Below, piece after piece: positions 21,660 through 32,821 of a stretch of DNA of 64,000 nt. The stretch is from Prillingera fragicola (Eukaryota; Basidiomycota; Tremellomycetes; Trichosporonales; Trichosporonaceae): contig BEDY01000002.1 in NCBI GenBank assembly GCA_002335605.1, positions 2,170,001-2,234,000 on the forward strand. The letters run 5' to 3'. The first letter of the stretch is position 1, and each line of letters starts with the position of its first letter. The notes beneath the pieces were generated by a model that did not search any database, was not told where the DNA came from, and worked only from the letters and a program-made list of their open reading frames with translations. The translations under genes and the position numbers were made by a program.

Positions 21660-24423
21660 TCACGCGTCAATTGGCATGTCCATGGCAGCAAGCACCTCGT
21701 CATCGACGTCAAAGTGACGGTCCATGTCAACGTCAGCCCCATCAGGCAGCTCAGTCACAGCCGCTCCTCCAAACGCCCCAGCAATCTCCTGCTCTGCGCG
21801 CGCCTCCTCCTCCCGATCCTTCTCCTGCCGCGCCTCAATGTCCTCGAGGGTCCACAGCGAGATGCCCGTCTGGGTGTGGTCGAACGGCTGGGAGATTTGG
21901 CGAATAAACTTCTTGGCGAGCACGACAGCCATATCGGTCGAGAGGTTTGAGTGCGCGTCGGTAATGTACTGGTTGATCCAGCGGGGAAGCTTGGACCGCT
22001 TGTCTTGACGAGCAAAGCGCTTGTCCGCAAACACCATTAATCCCCAGTCGGTCTTACCTCGCAGGACACGACCAACGCACTGCGCGGCGTGACGCATTGC
22101 GTCGAAAGTGAGGTAGTCGTTCTCGCGAATTCGATGGTTGTCGCGCAGGAACTCTAGGCGAGCCTTTAAAATACGACTTTCAGTGTATTGGTATGGGATA
22201 CCGAACATGATAACTGCACGACCATAATTGTGGTCGAAATCAATGCCCTCTGACACCTTTCCACGAGCGACAGACAGCAGAACAGCTCCTCGACCGTTGT
22301 TGCACGCCTAGATATCAGCATAATGCCGACCGTCTTTACTCACCTCTCGGTAGTTCTTGAGCGCAATGCTAGTCTCCATGGCGTCTGGAGTTTCAACGAA
22401 CAGCAGCTTGTGCTTCCACACTTCACTGAGAATACCCATGTCGTACCAGGCGCTAACGATCGACTCCATGTACAGGTAGGATGGGAAGAAAGCCACCACA
22501 CCGTCGGGGACTGTGCGTGCCAGGTCGATGAGGATACTGCCAAAGTTTCGCACGACTGCTGGGTCGTTTCGCACCTCGAAACGGGATGAGATGGGCACCT
22601 GGTCGGAGCCTCGGGTGATGACCATGGGCAAGAAAGCGTTGCGAGTGAGGGTCATGGGGTAGGACTCCTGGATGACTGGCTGGAACTGTAGGATCTTCGG
22701 GTACATGTCGAGGGGAGAGATGGTTCCTGATGTGATGATAACACTGCTGAAGCGTTCAAATACCGGGGCAATTGCGAGTGAAGGGTCGAGACAAGTGAAG
22801 TGGAAGATGGGGTTAGGCACGGTCTGGTGTTCTGTTTCGTATGGCTCGAGAATAAGCAAGAAGCCTTTCTCGTAGGTGGCGACAAGTGTAGCAAAGCCGG
22901 CAATCTTTTGCAACGCCGCGTGCTCATCGATGTTGGTGAGCTCAAGGGTGCGGATAAGAGAAGTGAGACGTTCTGAGCAGAACTGAAGCGGACGCTTCTC
23001 GATGTAGGTGATCTCCTTGAGATGCGCAAGGAAAGACTGAGGAGTCTCGGCGACCACATGCAAGACACGCATGCGGGTCTTCATGTACTCGATGAAGCGC
23101 TTCAAGAAGGCGATAAAGTGCTCAGCCTTGCGGATGTTGCCGGGTACAGCCTCCTGCAGCATGTCGTCGGACAGCAAGGGGTTTGCGAGCATGTCGTCCT
23201 CTTCTCGTCGCTCATGCGCTTCTTGAAGTCCTGAGACCAGCTTCTCGTACTCATTCTGAAGTTTCTCTGCGTCGGTTTTCTTGATCCTGCCCGTCAGCAC
23301 AAACAAGGTCGTGACACTCACTCGTCAATCTTGTCGCCGATCTTGGCAACACTACGAGCCGCTGACTCGAGCATGGGCCGCGTTAGGTCGATGGACAAGG
23401 ACTCGATGCAAACGTTGTCTGACTATCAGCGTCATCCAACATATGTCAACTCACCAATATTATGTGCCTCGTCAAAGACGACGATGCTCTCCTTGCTCAT
23501 CTCGGCAGACACTTGCTCGGCGACCTTGGGGTCAAGCAAGTAGTGAAACGAGTAGATGACAATGTCGACAAAGGGCATCATGCGACGAATGGTAAAGTAT
23601 GGGCAGACACCTTTGTCTTTGCCATACTGCTTGACATCCTCTAGCGTCCAGACACCTTCAGGAATGAGGTTGCCAGTTTCGTAATTGTTCAACTCCTACG
23701 TTGTTAGCCCAAGTTGAACAGTCAGACGTACCTCGTGCCAGCTACACAATGGAACACTGCCCGGATCCTCCCTTCCCTTTTCACATGCAAAAGCAGATGT
23801 CAAGTCACGGCATCGCGAGTCCACAACCTTGCCCTTCTTCTCCTTAGCAACCTGCAAGTCAGTCATGCTCGGCTCGTAATCACACTCACGTCTGGATTCA
23901 AACACAAGTTCTTGCGAGATGTCAAGCCCATGGCCCTAAAGCCCTCATCCTTTGCTCCCATCTCCTCTCGGTACTCCATCAAGCGCTTGAGCTCGGCCAA
24001 CGCCTTTTCGATCTCTGGCACCGTACGCGAGCAATAGATGAGCTTGCGCTTTATAGGGTAGAACTGGGGAGTTAGCGACGCGGCTTACTTTGCTGGAGTC
24101 CTTACCTGCATGTACGAGACAATCAGACTAAGCAGCGATACAGTCTTGCCTGTACCCGAGGGCATTTCCAGCACGCAATGTCCCTGCAACGTCAGCGCTG
24201 TCACTGGTCATCAGCGTTGTGCTCACTCCTGCGTCCAGTGTCTTCTTCAGGTCGCACATGTACGAGTATTGCTCTATGCCAGGTTAGTCATGCTGCAATA
24301 GAGAATCTGGCCGCCTGCAAACGCACCAGGATAGACGCTGCCATGTTAGCACTAGGCCTTGTCTTCTACAACATACCGATCATAAGGGAACAAGACCGGC
24401 AGGTCATCGATCATGAACTTCAT
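21660..24423 (-). CDS. RAD3: TFIIH/XPD DNA helicase Rad3
   Basis: Ten exons, 24377-24423, 24327-24337, 24227-24273, 24106-24183, 23890-24063, 23732-23851, 23455-23695, 23322-23418, 22344-23286 and 21660-22307, encode 801 residues (yeast Rad3 is 778). It starts [14 protein letters not shown]. Walker A is EMPSGTGKT and the DEAH box is VVFDEAHNI. The four iron-sulfur cysteines fall at about 115, 133, 155 and 190, close to yeast. Helicase domain 2 shows [11 protein letters not shown] and motif [12 protein letters not shown]. It is the 5'-3' helicase of TFIIH for transcription initiation and nucleotide excision repair. The 11-nt second exon joins Arg-16 to [11 protein letters not shown] and is required by homology. 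The C-terminal tail is acidic. Confidence 0.97.
24327..24337 (-). other. RAD3: 11-nt coding microexon of RAD3
   Basis: Bounded by GGCAG upstream and GTGCGT downstream on the minus strand, with a GCTAAC branch site before it. It supplies one base to finish an Arg codon, then Val-Tyr-Pro, then one base of a Glu codon. Skipping it would change the frame (11 is not a multiple of 3) and lose the conserved YPEQ. Confidence 0.88.
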
Positions 24424-24638
24424 GGTCGGCAGAGGTAATGAATTATCGCGCCGCCAGGCAGTTCAAGGCTTCGCTGTTCGTTATCCTCTGTCTTGACGTG
24501 CTCGAAGCAGAACGGGTGGTGGCGAGCAACAGTAATGTTCAAGTGTTGAAGTCGTTGTAGTCCAGTCAACTCGCCCTCCACTCTTTAGAATGACGCAAAC
24601 ATTATCTATTCAACCCACCCACATTACCTCCACCCGAC

Positions 24639-25513
24639 ATGAGCCAGGCATTCATGTCGAGCAATGCCATCCACCCAACTAACTGTAACATACGCACCAT
24701 GACTTCTAGGGACAATGCAGAAGAACCACATCACAAAGATCCCCTGGGAAACCTCACCGAGCCCTTGCTCTCCTTAACACCAGCCCAGGAGGGCCACGTC
24801 CGCGTCTATCTCGACGAGCAACTCGCCTCCCTCTCCCGCGATCAGCGCAAGCAGTGAGCCCCGTCCCCGAAACAACGCAACAGCCCACTTACTATCGCAG
24901 CAATCTCGGACCCCTCTCCAAACTCCTCTCACGCCTCGTCCCGCTCCTCCACTCGATCCTCCAGATCCCCGCCATCGAACCGTGGGCATCCACGCGCATC
25001 GCGTATCTCCTGGCATACACCGCCGTGGTCGTGCCGTACATTTCGCCGTTGCCGCTCATCGACGTCGAGCGGGGTGCGCAGCGGCGGCGCGAAGTTGGGG
25101 AGGCTGGAGAGGCGGAAGAGGATGAGAGGGAGGAGCAGGAGGCTAATGACAACTTGCGCTGCGTGCTGGATCTCATTCGTCTGGTTGACAGAGGGTGGGT
25201 CGCTGTCCTCGCTGGGCAGGGGTGGGTTGCGTCCCCCGATGGGGATGGGAGGGCTGTGACTGTCCAGGGAGGGGCAAAGGTTGACCAGACTTCGCGGGTG
25301 CGTTTGAGTTCGATTGCTGGTATTGCGCGAGAGCAGTTGTTGGCGTGGGCGAGGCCTTACGGGAACTTTGGCGGCGAGGTAATGGGTCCGGACGGCGACG
25401 AGGGCGAGGTGGTGCCCGATGACGAAAAGGTGGGATGGGAGCACGAAGTGTTGACCATGTGGAGCGGTATGGAGGCAGCCCTACGCTGTGACGACATGGA
25501 TACGGGAATGTGA
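24639..25513 (+). CDS. Conserved-looking protein of unknown function
   Basis: Two exons, 24639-24853 and 24901-25513, encode 275 residues; the 47-nt intron contains an in-frame stop, so splicing is needed. An in-frame ATG at 24699 is an equally good start. The core is LTEPLLSLTPAQEGHVRVYL, then hydrophobic segments LGPLSKLLSRLVPLLHSILQ and RIAYLLAYTAVVVPYISPL (amphipathic or membrane-associated helices), a charged linker with many Glu/Arg, and LRCVLDLIRLVDRGWVAVL. No family recognised. It is divergent from RAD3 (215 bp apart) and converges with the KAR9-like gene (54 bp apart). Confidence 0.8.
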
Positions 25514-25567
25514 ATGACATGCATACATGGGACTACAGCTTGGGTTCTAGGCTTTCCATCACGATAC

Positions 25568-27689
25568 TCAGAAATCGTCGTCCAGCATCTCGGCCTTCTT
25601 CCTAGTCAGGTGGGACGTCAGGTCCAGCCAGGCTGCAGTCATTAGCATTGCAACGTGCTCATCGAAACTCACCACCACCTATCCTAACCATACACTTTAC
25701 GCGCTTGCCGCCCAGCATACCCCTGCCTGCCAACTCGACCAGCTTGACACTAGAGCTGCGCTCCCCAGCACCAAACAGGAACTCGCCCGTCCACTGTTCG
25801 CCATCAGGCTTGCGCTGTCCGCGGCGCAGAGGAGCGTCAATCCGAGCCACAAAAATGTTGGGCTTGACAGTGTCCAACACCTTTTGGACTTCCTGGTCCA
25901 AGAGATCGTATTTGCTCGGCTCAAAAGGCTTGACACCTTGAGATGCCAGCTGGATGGAACCGCCCACGGAGCCATGCGACATGCGCGATGACGGGCGAGT
26001 GGGAGGACGGGTAAGGCTTGGAGTGTTGCGGCCGGGAGTGTTGCGGCTTGGAGTCGACGCCGGCGTTCCTGCTCGGAAGGACGATGGTGGCATGCCGCTG
26101 AACGAAGGGCGGCCTGACGGTCGCGGGTTCGACGGCGTGCTGGGTACGCTCTTGCGCGGTGTCTTCTGCGGGATGCGGCTCACGGACCCGGGAGGACTGG
26201 ATAATGTTGGACTCATCACTCGACGGATATTCGCTGGCGTGCCAAAGCCGCCATGGCTTGGGCGCCGTGACAGTGTAGGTGTAGGTGGAGGCGACGGTGA
26301 CCTGCGTGCAGGCTTGGTTGACAAGTTCCATCGTGGCCTGTCTGCAGACATTGACGCGGGCAGGGACGGCCGAGACTGTGCTCGCCTGATCGTCCGCGAC
26401 GCGTTTGGCGTTGCCGACCCACTCCCACGCTGCATCGATGGCGGCGCAAGACCAAACCCATTTGACGCACCCGACGCCGTCGACGAGCTGCTGAAAACCC
26501 TCGACAGTGGTGGGCCCATCTGCGGCATGGAGTTATAAGGCAAGTCGAGTTTCGGCACGGGGCTCATTTTCGGTGACAGCGAGTAGTTGTCGTCGTCGAG
26601 CATTTCGACATGCTCCTCAAACTGAGGGTGATCGGGGTCATTCTGTGATAGAACGAGGGCGACCTTGGCATCAAGCTGAGCGAGCTGCTTCTGGAGCGTG
26701 CCCCAGCGCTGAGCCATGTCTCCCAGCCTTCGCAGGGCCTCGCCATTCTTGAGGGCACGGTCGGAAACGCTTCTGTCCATCATTTTAAGGATCTTGTTCA
26801 CACTGGGGACGTAGGTCCTGTTTATCAGTCTGCCGTACCGTAGACATACTCACGACTTCATGCGCCCATGCCCAGCTGCAAGACTCCTCAGACTGTCGAT
26901 GCTGAGTTTCCCCTCCGGTGCGTGCATGGGTACTGGTGTGAACGATGACAAAATGCGTCCCACGTAGTTGGTAACATCCTGCAGGCTGGTCTGCAAAGGA
27001 TCCATCATGCCTTCAGCCTGCTCAGCGGTGCTGAGGTATCAGAATCACATGCACGGCTAGCTACTCACGTTCGGAAGCGAATCAGCCATGGGTCTTCTTG
27101 CAGTTCTTGCTTTAGCAGTGTGTGCTGTGCAATCACTTTCGACCAATCCGCCTGCAGAGGGCCAAGCCGGTCGGACATCTCTGGCGAGACGTTGCCAGCG
27201 ACAACGGCGGCCATACTTGGGGAGAGTGCATCGATGGCTTCGTTCACCTCGGAGAGGAGCAGATCGAGTCCTGCACCGTTGGTGGAGCGAGCTGAAGGAG
27301 AGTGACGGAGTTCCTCGAGTTCATAGATCTTGTCCACGAGAGCAGACACTTGACGTTGCAGCTCATCAATGTCAAACACCAGAGATCTGTCTCTGTTAGC
27401 CCCGCTCAAGCCTCAGCACTCACGAAGCTTCGCTACCGAGCAAGCTACTCATTGCTCTGTTTGCTCGGAGTGGCGACCGCAATGGTCTATTGGGCGATGA
27501 CGCCTCAGAAACCCGTCGAGAGTTGACAGACGAGGACGACTCGGCACGTGAGTGCCGAGTGTGGGAGGGCGCCGTCGAAGACGTCGATGCTCGTGGTACG
27601 TGAGATGGCCGATTCTCTTGACGTGGTTCGAGATCGAGTGAGAGCTCGACCACTTGCTTGGCGAGAGGTTCGATGGACATGGCCGACAT
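25568..27689 (-). CDS. KAR9: Kar9-like spindle-positioning protein
   Basis: Five exons, 27424-27689, 27069-27386, 26854-27030, 25673-26817 and 25568-25632, encode 656 residues. Residues about 90-330 are predominantly helical (FDIDELQRQVSALVDKIYEL, LQKQLAQLDAKVALVL), as in the Kar9 N-terminal domain. A long Ser/Pro/Arg-rich region follows, holding SVSRIPQKTPRKS near residue 466: an SxIP motif in a basic context, the EB1/Bim1-docking signature. The C-terminal ~110 residues (from YDLLDQEVQKVLDTV to GKRVKCMVRIGGAWLDL) resemble a GAS2-related (GAR) microtubule-binding module ending in the VRxGGxW motif. The inferred role is linking EB1 on microtubule plus ends to actin/myosin for spindle alignment. 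The family call rests on domain order and motifs, not on a search. Confidence 0.78.
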
Positions 27690-30600
27690 TCGTCAAGAAG
27701 CCAAAGCCCAGGGGCGATGGTGTTCGGGGAGGCCTCGCGGCAATGTGGCCAGTGGTGTGGGCGAAACCAACGAGGCACGAGTTACAGTTGAGCGTCGTAT
27801 GTAACTCTGGTAACCATCCCGGTTCCAGCCGTGGGTGGAGGTGCAAGTGGGCCGGAGAGTACGAGGTGTGCGGGGATGAGAGAGGATGAAACGGTGATGA
27901 ACAACCAGAGCCAGTCGTTGGAGACAGGTAGAGTTCAGGCACGGTTCCGCGTCAAGGACGTTGCCTACAGAGAAGAAAGTAAGGCAAGGATACAGGTACA
28001 AGTGGTCAAGCAGGATTGGGTTGGCTATGCAATAGAATGAGCCATGCGTTGAGCCAACGTCTCTTCTTCAGACTGTGAGCTCTAGCTCTAGCTTGTTCGC
28101 TAGTGTTTCGTAACAATGACCGAGGAAACGCGTGGATGGCTCATCAACTGGCACATGTCCTCGACGCGGCAGTCTTGCTCTCCCACGGTAGGCCATTACA
28201 GCCACTCTAATCCGCTCATTTCCCGCCAAAAACGTGGACCTCATGCCTCTGCAGTTCTGCATGCTCTCTGTAACTCTGTACAAGCTCTACGAAGCGAGTC
28301 GTGCGTGGGTCCGGCAGAATGCCAAAACTCTGGATGGCTGGAGTAACGTTTAAGCGTCTGAAGCTCTGAAACGCGACCTGCAATGTCCAGGGAAGGCATC
28401 CAACGGGCCACAACAACGCTCTCAACACAATGATCCTTGTCCTCTAATCGGTATGCTGGGTCGCGCTTACAACCTATAATCTTGTTTTAATTTCCTGTCC
28501 CTAGAGCATCCGCACTCCTCACTACATCCGCACCATCCTGCCGCACGGGACCTCACAACCTCGGCCAGCATCCAGTCTAATGGGCATGGCCACAGAGCTC
28601 AACCAGGTGTACGCGTCCTGGACAATGGTTGTGACCTGTGGCTCTCGTGCCGTACGTTGGATTCTCGGACACGCGTACATTTTCTGTAGTTCGGAGCTCA
28701 TGTGCTCGATCATTCCTTTTTCCTGGCTTGCGTGCGCGTTCCACATCTCACAACTCCCCGTGAGGCAATGAAGACGTGAACAAGGCCAGTCCAGAAGCCC
28801 AGACGCGCAAACCACTACCGCTCTTGTACTCTGGGAACCGGATCGTTCCTCTGCCCGCTTGGCCCGTATTACGATACCCAAGGCACTGGGCGATCACGAC
28901 TCAAGACGATACTCGGGTGTATTTGCGCAGTCTCTGGCCACCGCGTGGGCTCGGGTGGTGTTGTCGTTATCGGATGCAGAGACGGCTCAGGCAACATTTG
29001 GTGATCCAGCACCCGTTTAACGCAAACCAGGGATCGCCGAGAAACCATATAGTCGGGGGAATGTGAATGCCTGCTGGCGCCGCAAAGGGTACTTCTGAAC
29101 TAGGGATCGTAGGGTGGAGAAGTTCGGCACGCTCGCCAGCAGACCAGTCACCGCTGGGCTCATGTTGGCAAGGCAAGGGCATGCCGTTATCCGCCTGGAC
29201 AGCCTGAAGGCAGCGGGAACCAAGTTTTGGCTCTGTTCCCCTTTTGCCTTGGCTCCCGACATCCAGATAGGCACCAGTCGATGGCGAGAAACCAAAGACT
29301 GACAGCGTTTCGACCTGCCAGCCTTACCAGCCGCTGCGCTACGACGAGCAGCTGCAACGAGCCCGTTCCCGCGGAACTGCGAGAGCAACAACGACTGACG
29401 GGGAGATGTGGCACAACACCTGGTCCTCCGTGGCGTCTTCTTCGGATTCTTCTATTGAATCTATATCATTTTCCAGATGGATTGGTTCTTTGCGCAAAAG
29501 GCTCTAAGAACTGCGTACATCCAACCTCTGTAGGGATCCCGGATCCCACCCTGGGCGATCAAAGACCGTTGCGAGCCTTCTGCGCTGTTTCCAAAAGCAT
29601 GTAGCTAGCCTTGGTAGCCCTGGGCAGGGACCAGGCCCGCGCCCCAACCTAAACCTTTCGTAAGGACTGACCGCGCGTCTCTCTCTCTCGTGAAGCTCGT
29701 GAGCTCGTGAGCTGTGAGGCTCCAATGGCCATCCCAAAAGCCTCGTGCCTAGCGACGACTGTGACCCAGCCTGCCACGGCGTGGACCGCTAGCTAGCTTG
29801 CCCAGGTCAGGTCCAAACACATTTCTCGCGTGGAAGGGGCTGCGCGATGCATAGATCGACGAAAGTGCAACGGTGGCTCGTGCCGCTTACTGGCCAGAGC
29901 GACTCTCGGCTTGCTCAGCGTCTCTCTCTTTCTCGTCCCATTTCGACTGTCCAAGGCGAGCTCTCGTTCTTCCCATATCCTTATCTCTCCTCACCACGCC
30001 GCACGAGGCACTTTCGTGTCCCTCCGACTTCTGGCTGGGTACCGCACGGTAAGTCTTTTGATCGGTACGAGGCGCACTGGAACCTGTGGCGCTCGTCAGC
30101 GGGAACCGCCCAGCGCGCACTCGCAGCATGTGTCCACTGCCAAGCCTGGCTTCTCGTGCACGCCGTGGCTGTGGTCCGCAACAGTAGACGCATAGCAATC
30201 CATGCGCAGCGATCACACGGGCACAAGCGGGGGGCGCACGAGCATCGGGCAAAAATTGGACACCGAAACCCGGCCGCGTGTGCAACTCGTGGCGTGCAAC
30301 ACTGGACATGTGCTTGAGCATGTGCCAAGCGCTCACCATGCCTAGACGAGGGGCAAGGGGGGCGCGGAGATGCTCTCAATGTCGCTCCGAGATTTCCTGG
30401 GTTGGCGGAGGGAGGCTACCCGCCGCCGCGCAGGTCTCCGGCGGGCGTGGCGTAGCCGCTGCAACAGCGTCGTCTGCTCCTGTCTGAGACTCGGCGGCAA
30501 GCAGCACTGCCAAAACCTGCAGAGAGGACAGATTCAACCCCTTGTCGCTTTGCTCGGCTTGCTCGGATGACGGGGGCGTTGCATATGCAGGTGGAAAGGA

Positions 30601-32821
30601 GGAGAGGATTGAGAGGATGGGTTTGAGGATGAAAAGCCAGTGGAGGCCGCGATGGCGTTTCAGTGGGCGTGCAGCAGTTGCCGATCTGTCCTCGTTGCTG
30701 TGCTCAAGGCTTCGTACACTCCCCACTCTGCGCGCACTTTTTACCAGAACCTGGCAATCCCATCTCCGCCTCGAGGCGGACTTATGGTCGAGCAAGCCTG
30801 ATATCCTGATGGCCATTCTGCTCGCTCCCCTTGCTTCCCCTTGTCTCTTCTGCCCCTTTCTGTACCACATTCCGGTTTCCTTTGCCGCACCACATTCCTC
30901 CTTGTCGCTTGCACTGCCGAAGGAGAAGAGGAAGAATAGCCAAGAAAAAACAACATCGCTGACATCGTGCGCCTCATTCCTTTATCGACCTCTCCTGCCC
31001 ATTTTCTTGAACGCGCCCCTTCCTATCGTCCTCTTCAGCTGTGCTATTGCTGGGCCTTAGTCGCTACCGGTTGTGTGGAACACGCTAAAATATCTTACCA
31101 AGGACGAGCTCCTCGACGACGCCTCTCCTTGCCAACTCCTCAGCCGCCGCCGCCGCAACCACACCATTTGCTTACCAATAAAGGCCACTACTGTCCCGTT
31201 GGTCTGGAACCTGGAACCTTGCCGTCTTCATTCACCGTTCCGTCAGCACCTCGCACTCGCCGCGCGCCGTTGTGCAGTACGACACCCACTCGTCTCTACG
31301 CGTTCGACGTTAATTACAAGTGCCAGAGGTCCGGTGACAGGGCCACACACTGCGCAGGAACAGAGTCCTGGCAACGGGAAGTTTTGTCACGGGGAGTCGG
31401 TTCCTTGCAGCTCTGTCTGGTCGCTTTCAGCAAGTAGTAGCGGTCGACAGCATTGCGACATTGTTGCGGCCACGACAATAGTTGGTGCAACTGTCCTCCC
31501 ACGTGAACACAGGGTCAACCCAAGACAATCCACACTGTGAGTCGCGTCCTTGAATCCGTTGTTCCGGTGGAAGACACTTGGTGCTTGCACAACGGCCATT
31601 TGTACTGGGTGCCTGGCGCCACACAGTTGGGTTCGGGCATGCGGACATGGTGACATGGGGGTCGTGAGATCGTGAGCAGCGAGCAGATGCCTTTTCCGTC
31701 GCTTGATCGGCGAGTGGTCCAGGAACAACCTTGGCAAAAGGCAGAATGAGCGAATTAGTGGCCGGAGCCGGGACTTGTGCCGTACAATGACGACGGGGAC
31801 AGGCAGGTGGCCAGGTGGCATGCTTGTCATGCGCCGTGACCGTGATCGCCATGTGCGGCTTGTGGGCGCCGAGCAGCAGCATGTGGGGCGTGCAGCTGTG
31901 TACGGCGTGTCGGCCGACCCAGTGTGTGTTGAAAGTGTCGTGCGTACGCTGGTATGGAGGAGACTGGCTGCCCGCTCAAATTTCACCAATCGTTGCTCCC
32001 CCGCCGACGCGCGCTGCTAGGGCGCCGAGGGGTCCACTGCAGGACGAAGGGGAGCACGAGGAGGAGGCTGGACACGACCCGCCGCGTACCCGCGGACAGC
32101 CTTGCAGCCAGGCACGGTATGGGGGCACGAGCACCTGATGCCTCTGTCGATCTTCCGATAGTCGGCGGAACGTTGCCCCATGCCGCTCTGCTTGTCGGTA
32201 TCAATCTCCTCCTCCTGCTGCTGCTTCCTAGGCGACTTTGCGCAGAACCACTAGCGCCGGCCGGCCCCTGTACGCGCGACGTCCCCACCCATGTCCCCCA
32301 CCCAACAGGTCCAGCGATCACTGCTGCTGCTGCTGCTGCTGCATCGGAGCATTGCCATCATGCCCGCAGAATCGGCAACTGCGGCGGCGGCTGCTGGTGC
32401 TGGTGCGAGGTGTCGTGGTTGAACATCTATGGGTGACACAATGATCGACGGCCGGCCCTGTCCCTGGCCGATCTGTTCCTTCCTACTGCCCCAGCAGTGT
32501 TCCACCTCTGCAGACCCCAGCTTCCAAGTTCCCTTCATGTGCTCCAAAATCTCGTTCCACTGCTTCTTCACGCTTGTCTTTCACTAGCCCCATTCTCTCC
32601 GGCTTCTGTGACTGTTTACTGATTACCATTTCTCCGTCCGACTCTTTTCCGTCAAAACCTTTTGATCAATCTCCAATGGCCCACAATCACATCGCCGCGC
32701 GCTCGGTATAGCTTGCACACGACACGCCCTACGACGTTTCCCCACAGGCCACGAGCTGCCGTCGCCTTGCAATCAGCCGAGCCGTTCGTGAGGCCAGGCG
32801 GCTAGCCTCCACGCGCGTGCA
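27690..32821. other. 5.1-kb divergent intergenic region
   Basis: Between the start codons of the KAR9-like and velvet genes. Frames up to about 200 codons exist on both strands, but none shows a domain or plausible splicing. A CTG repeat lies at 32321-32342, and short GAGCTCGT-type repeats near 29694-29718. The stretch from about 31000 to 32800 is most likely promoter and long leader of the velvet gene; a non-coding RNA gene in the middle cannot be excluded. Confidence 0.5.
32321..32342. repeat. (CTG)7 microsatellite
   Basis: Perfect CTG triplets plus GC, about 480 nt upstream of the velvet start codon. Confidence 0.95.

Noticed and set aside
31387..31989. 200-codon minus-strand frame upstream of the velvet gene
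   Set aside because: No ATG-context support, no domain, low-quality composition.
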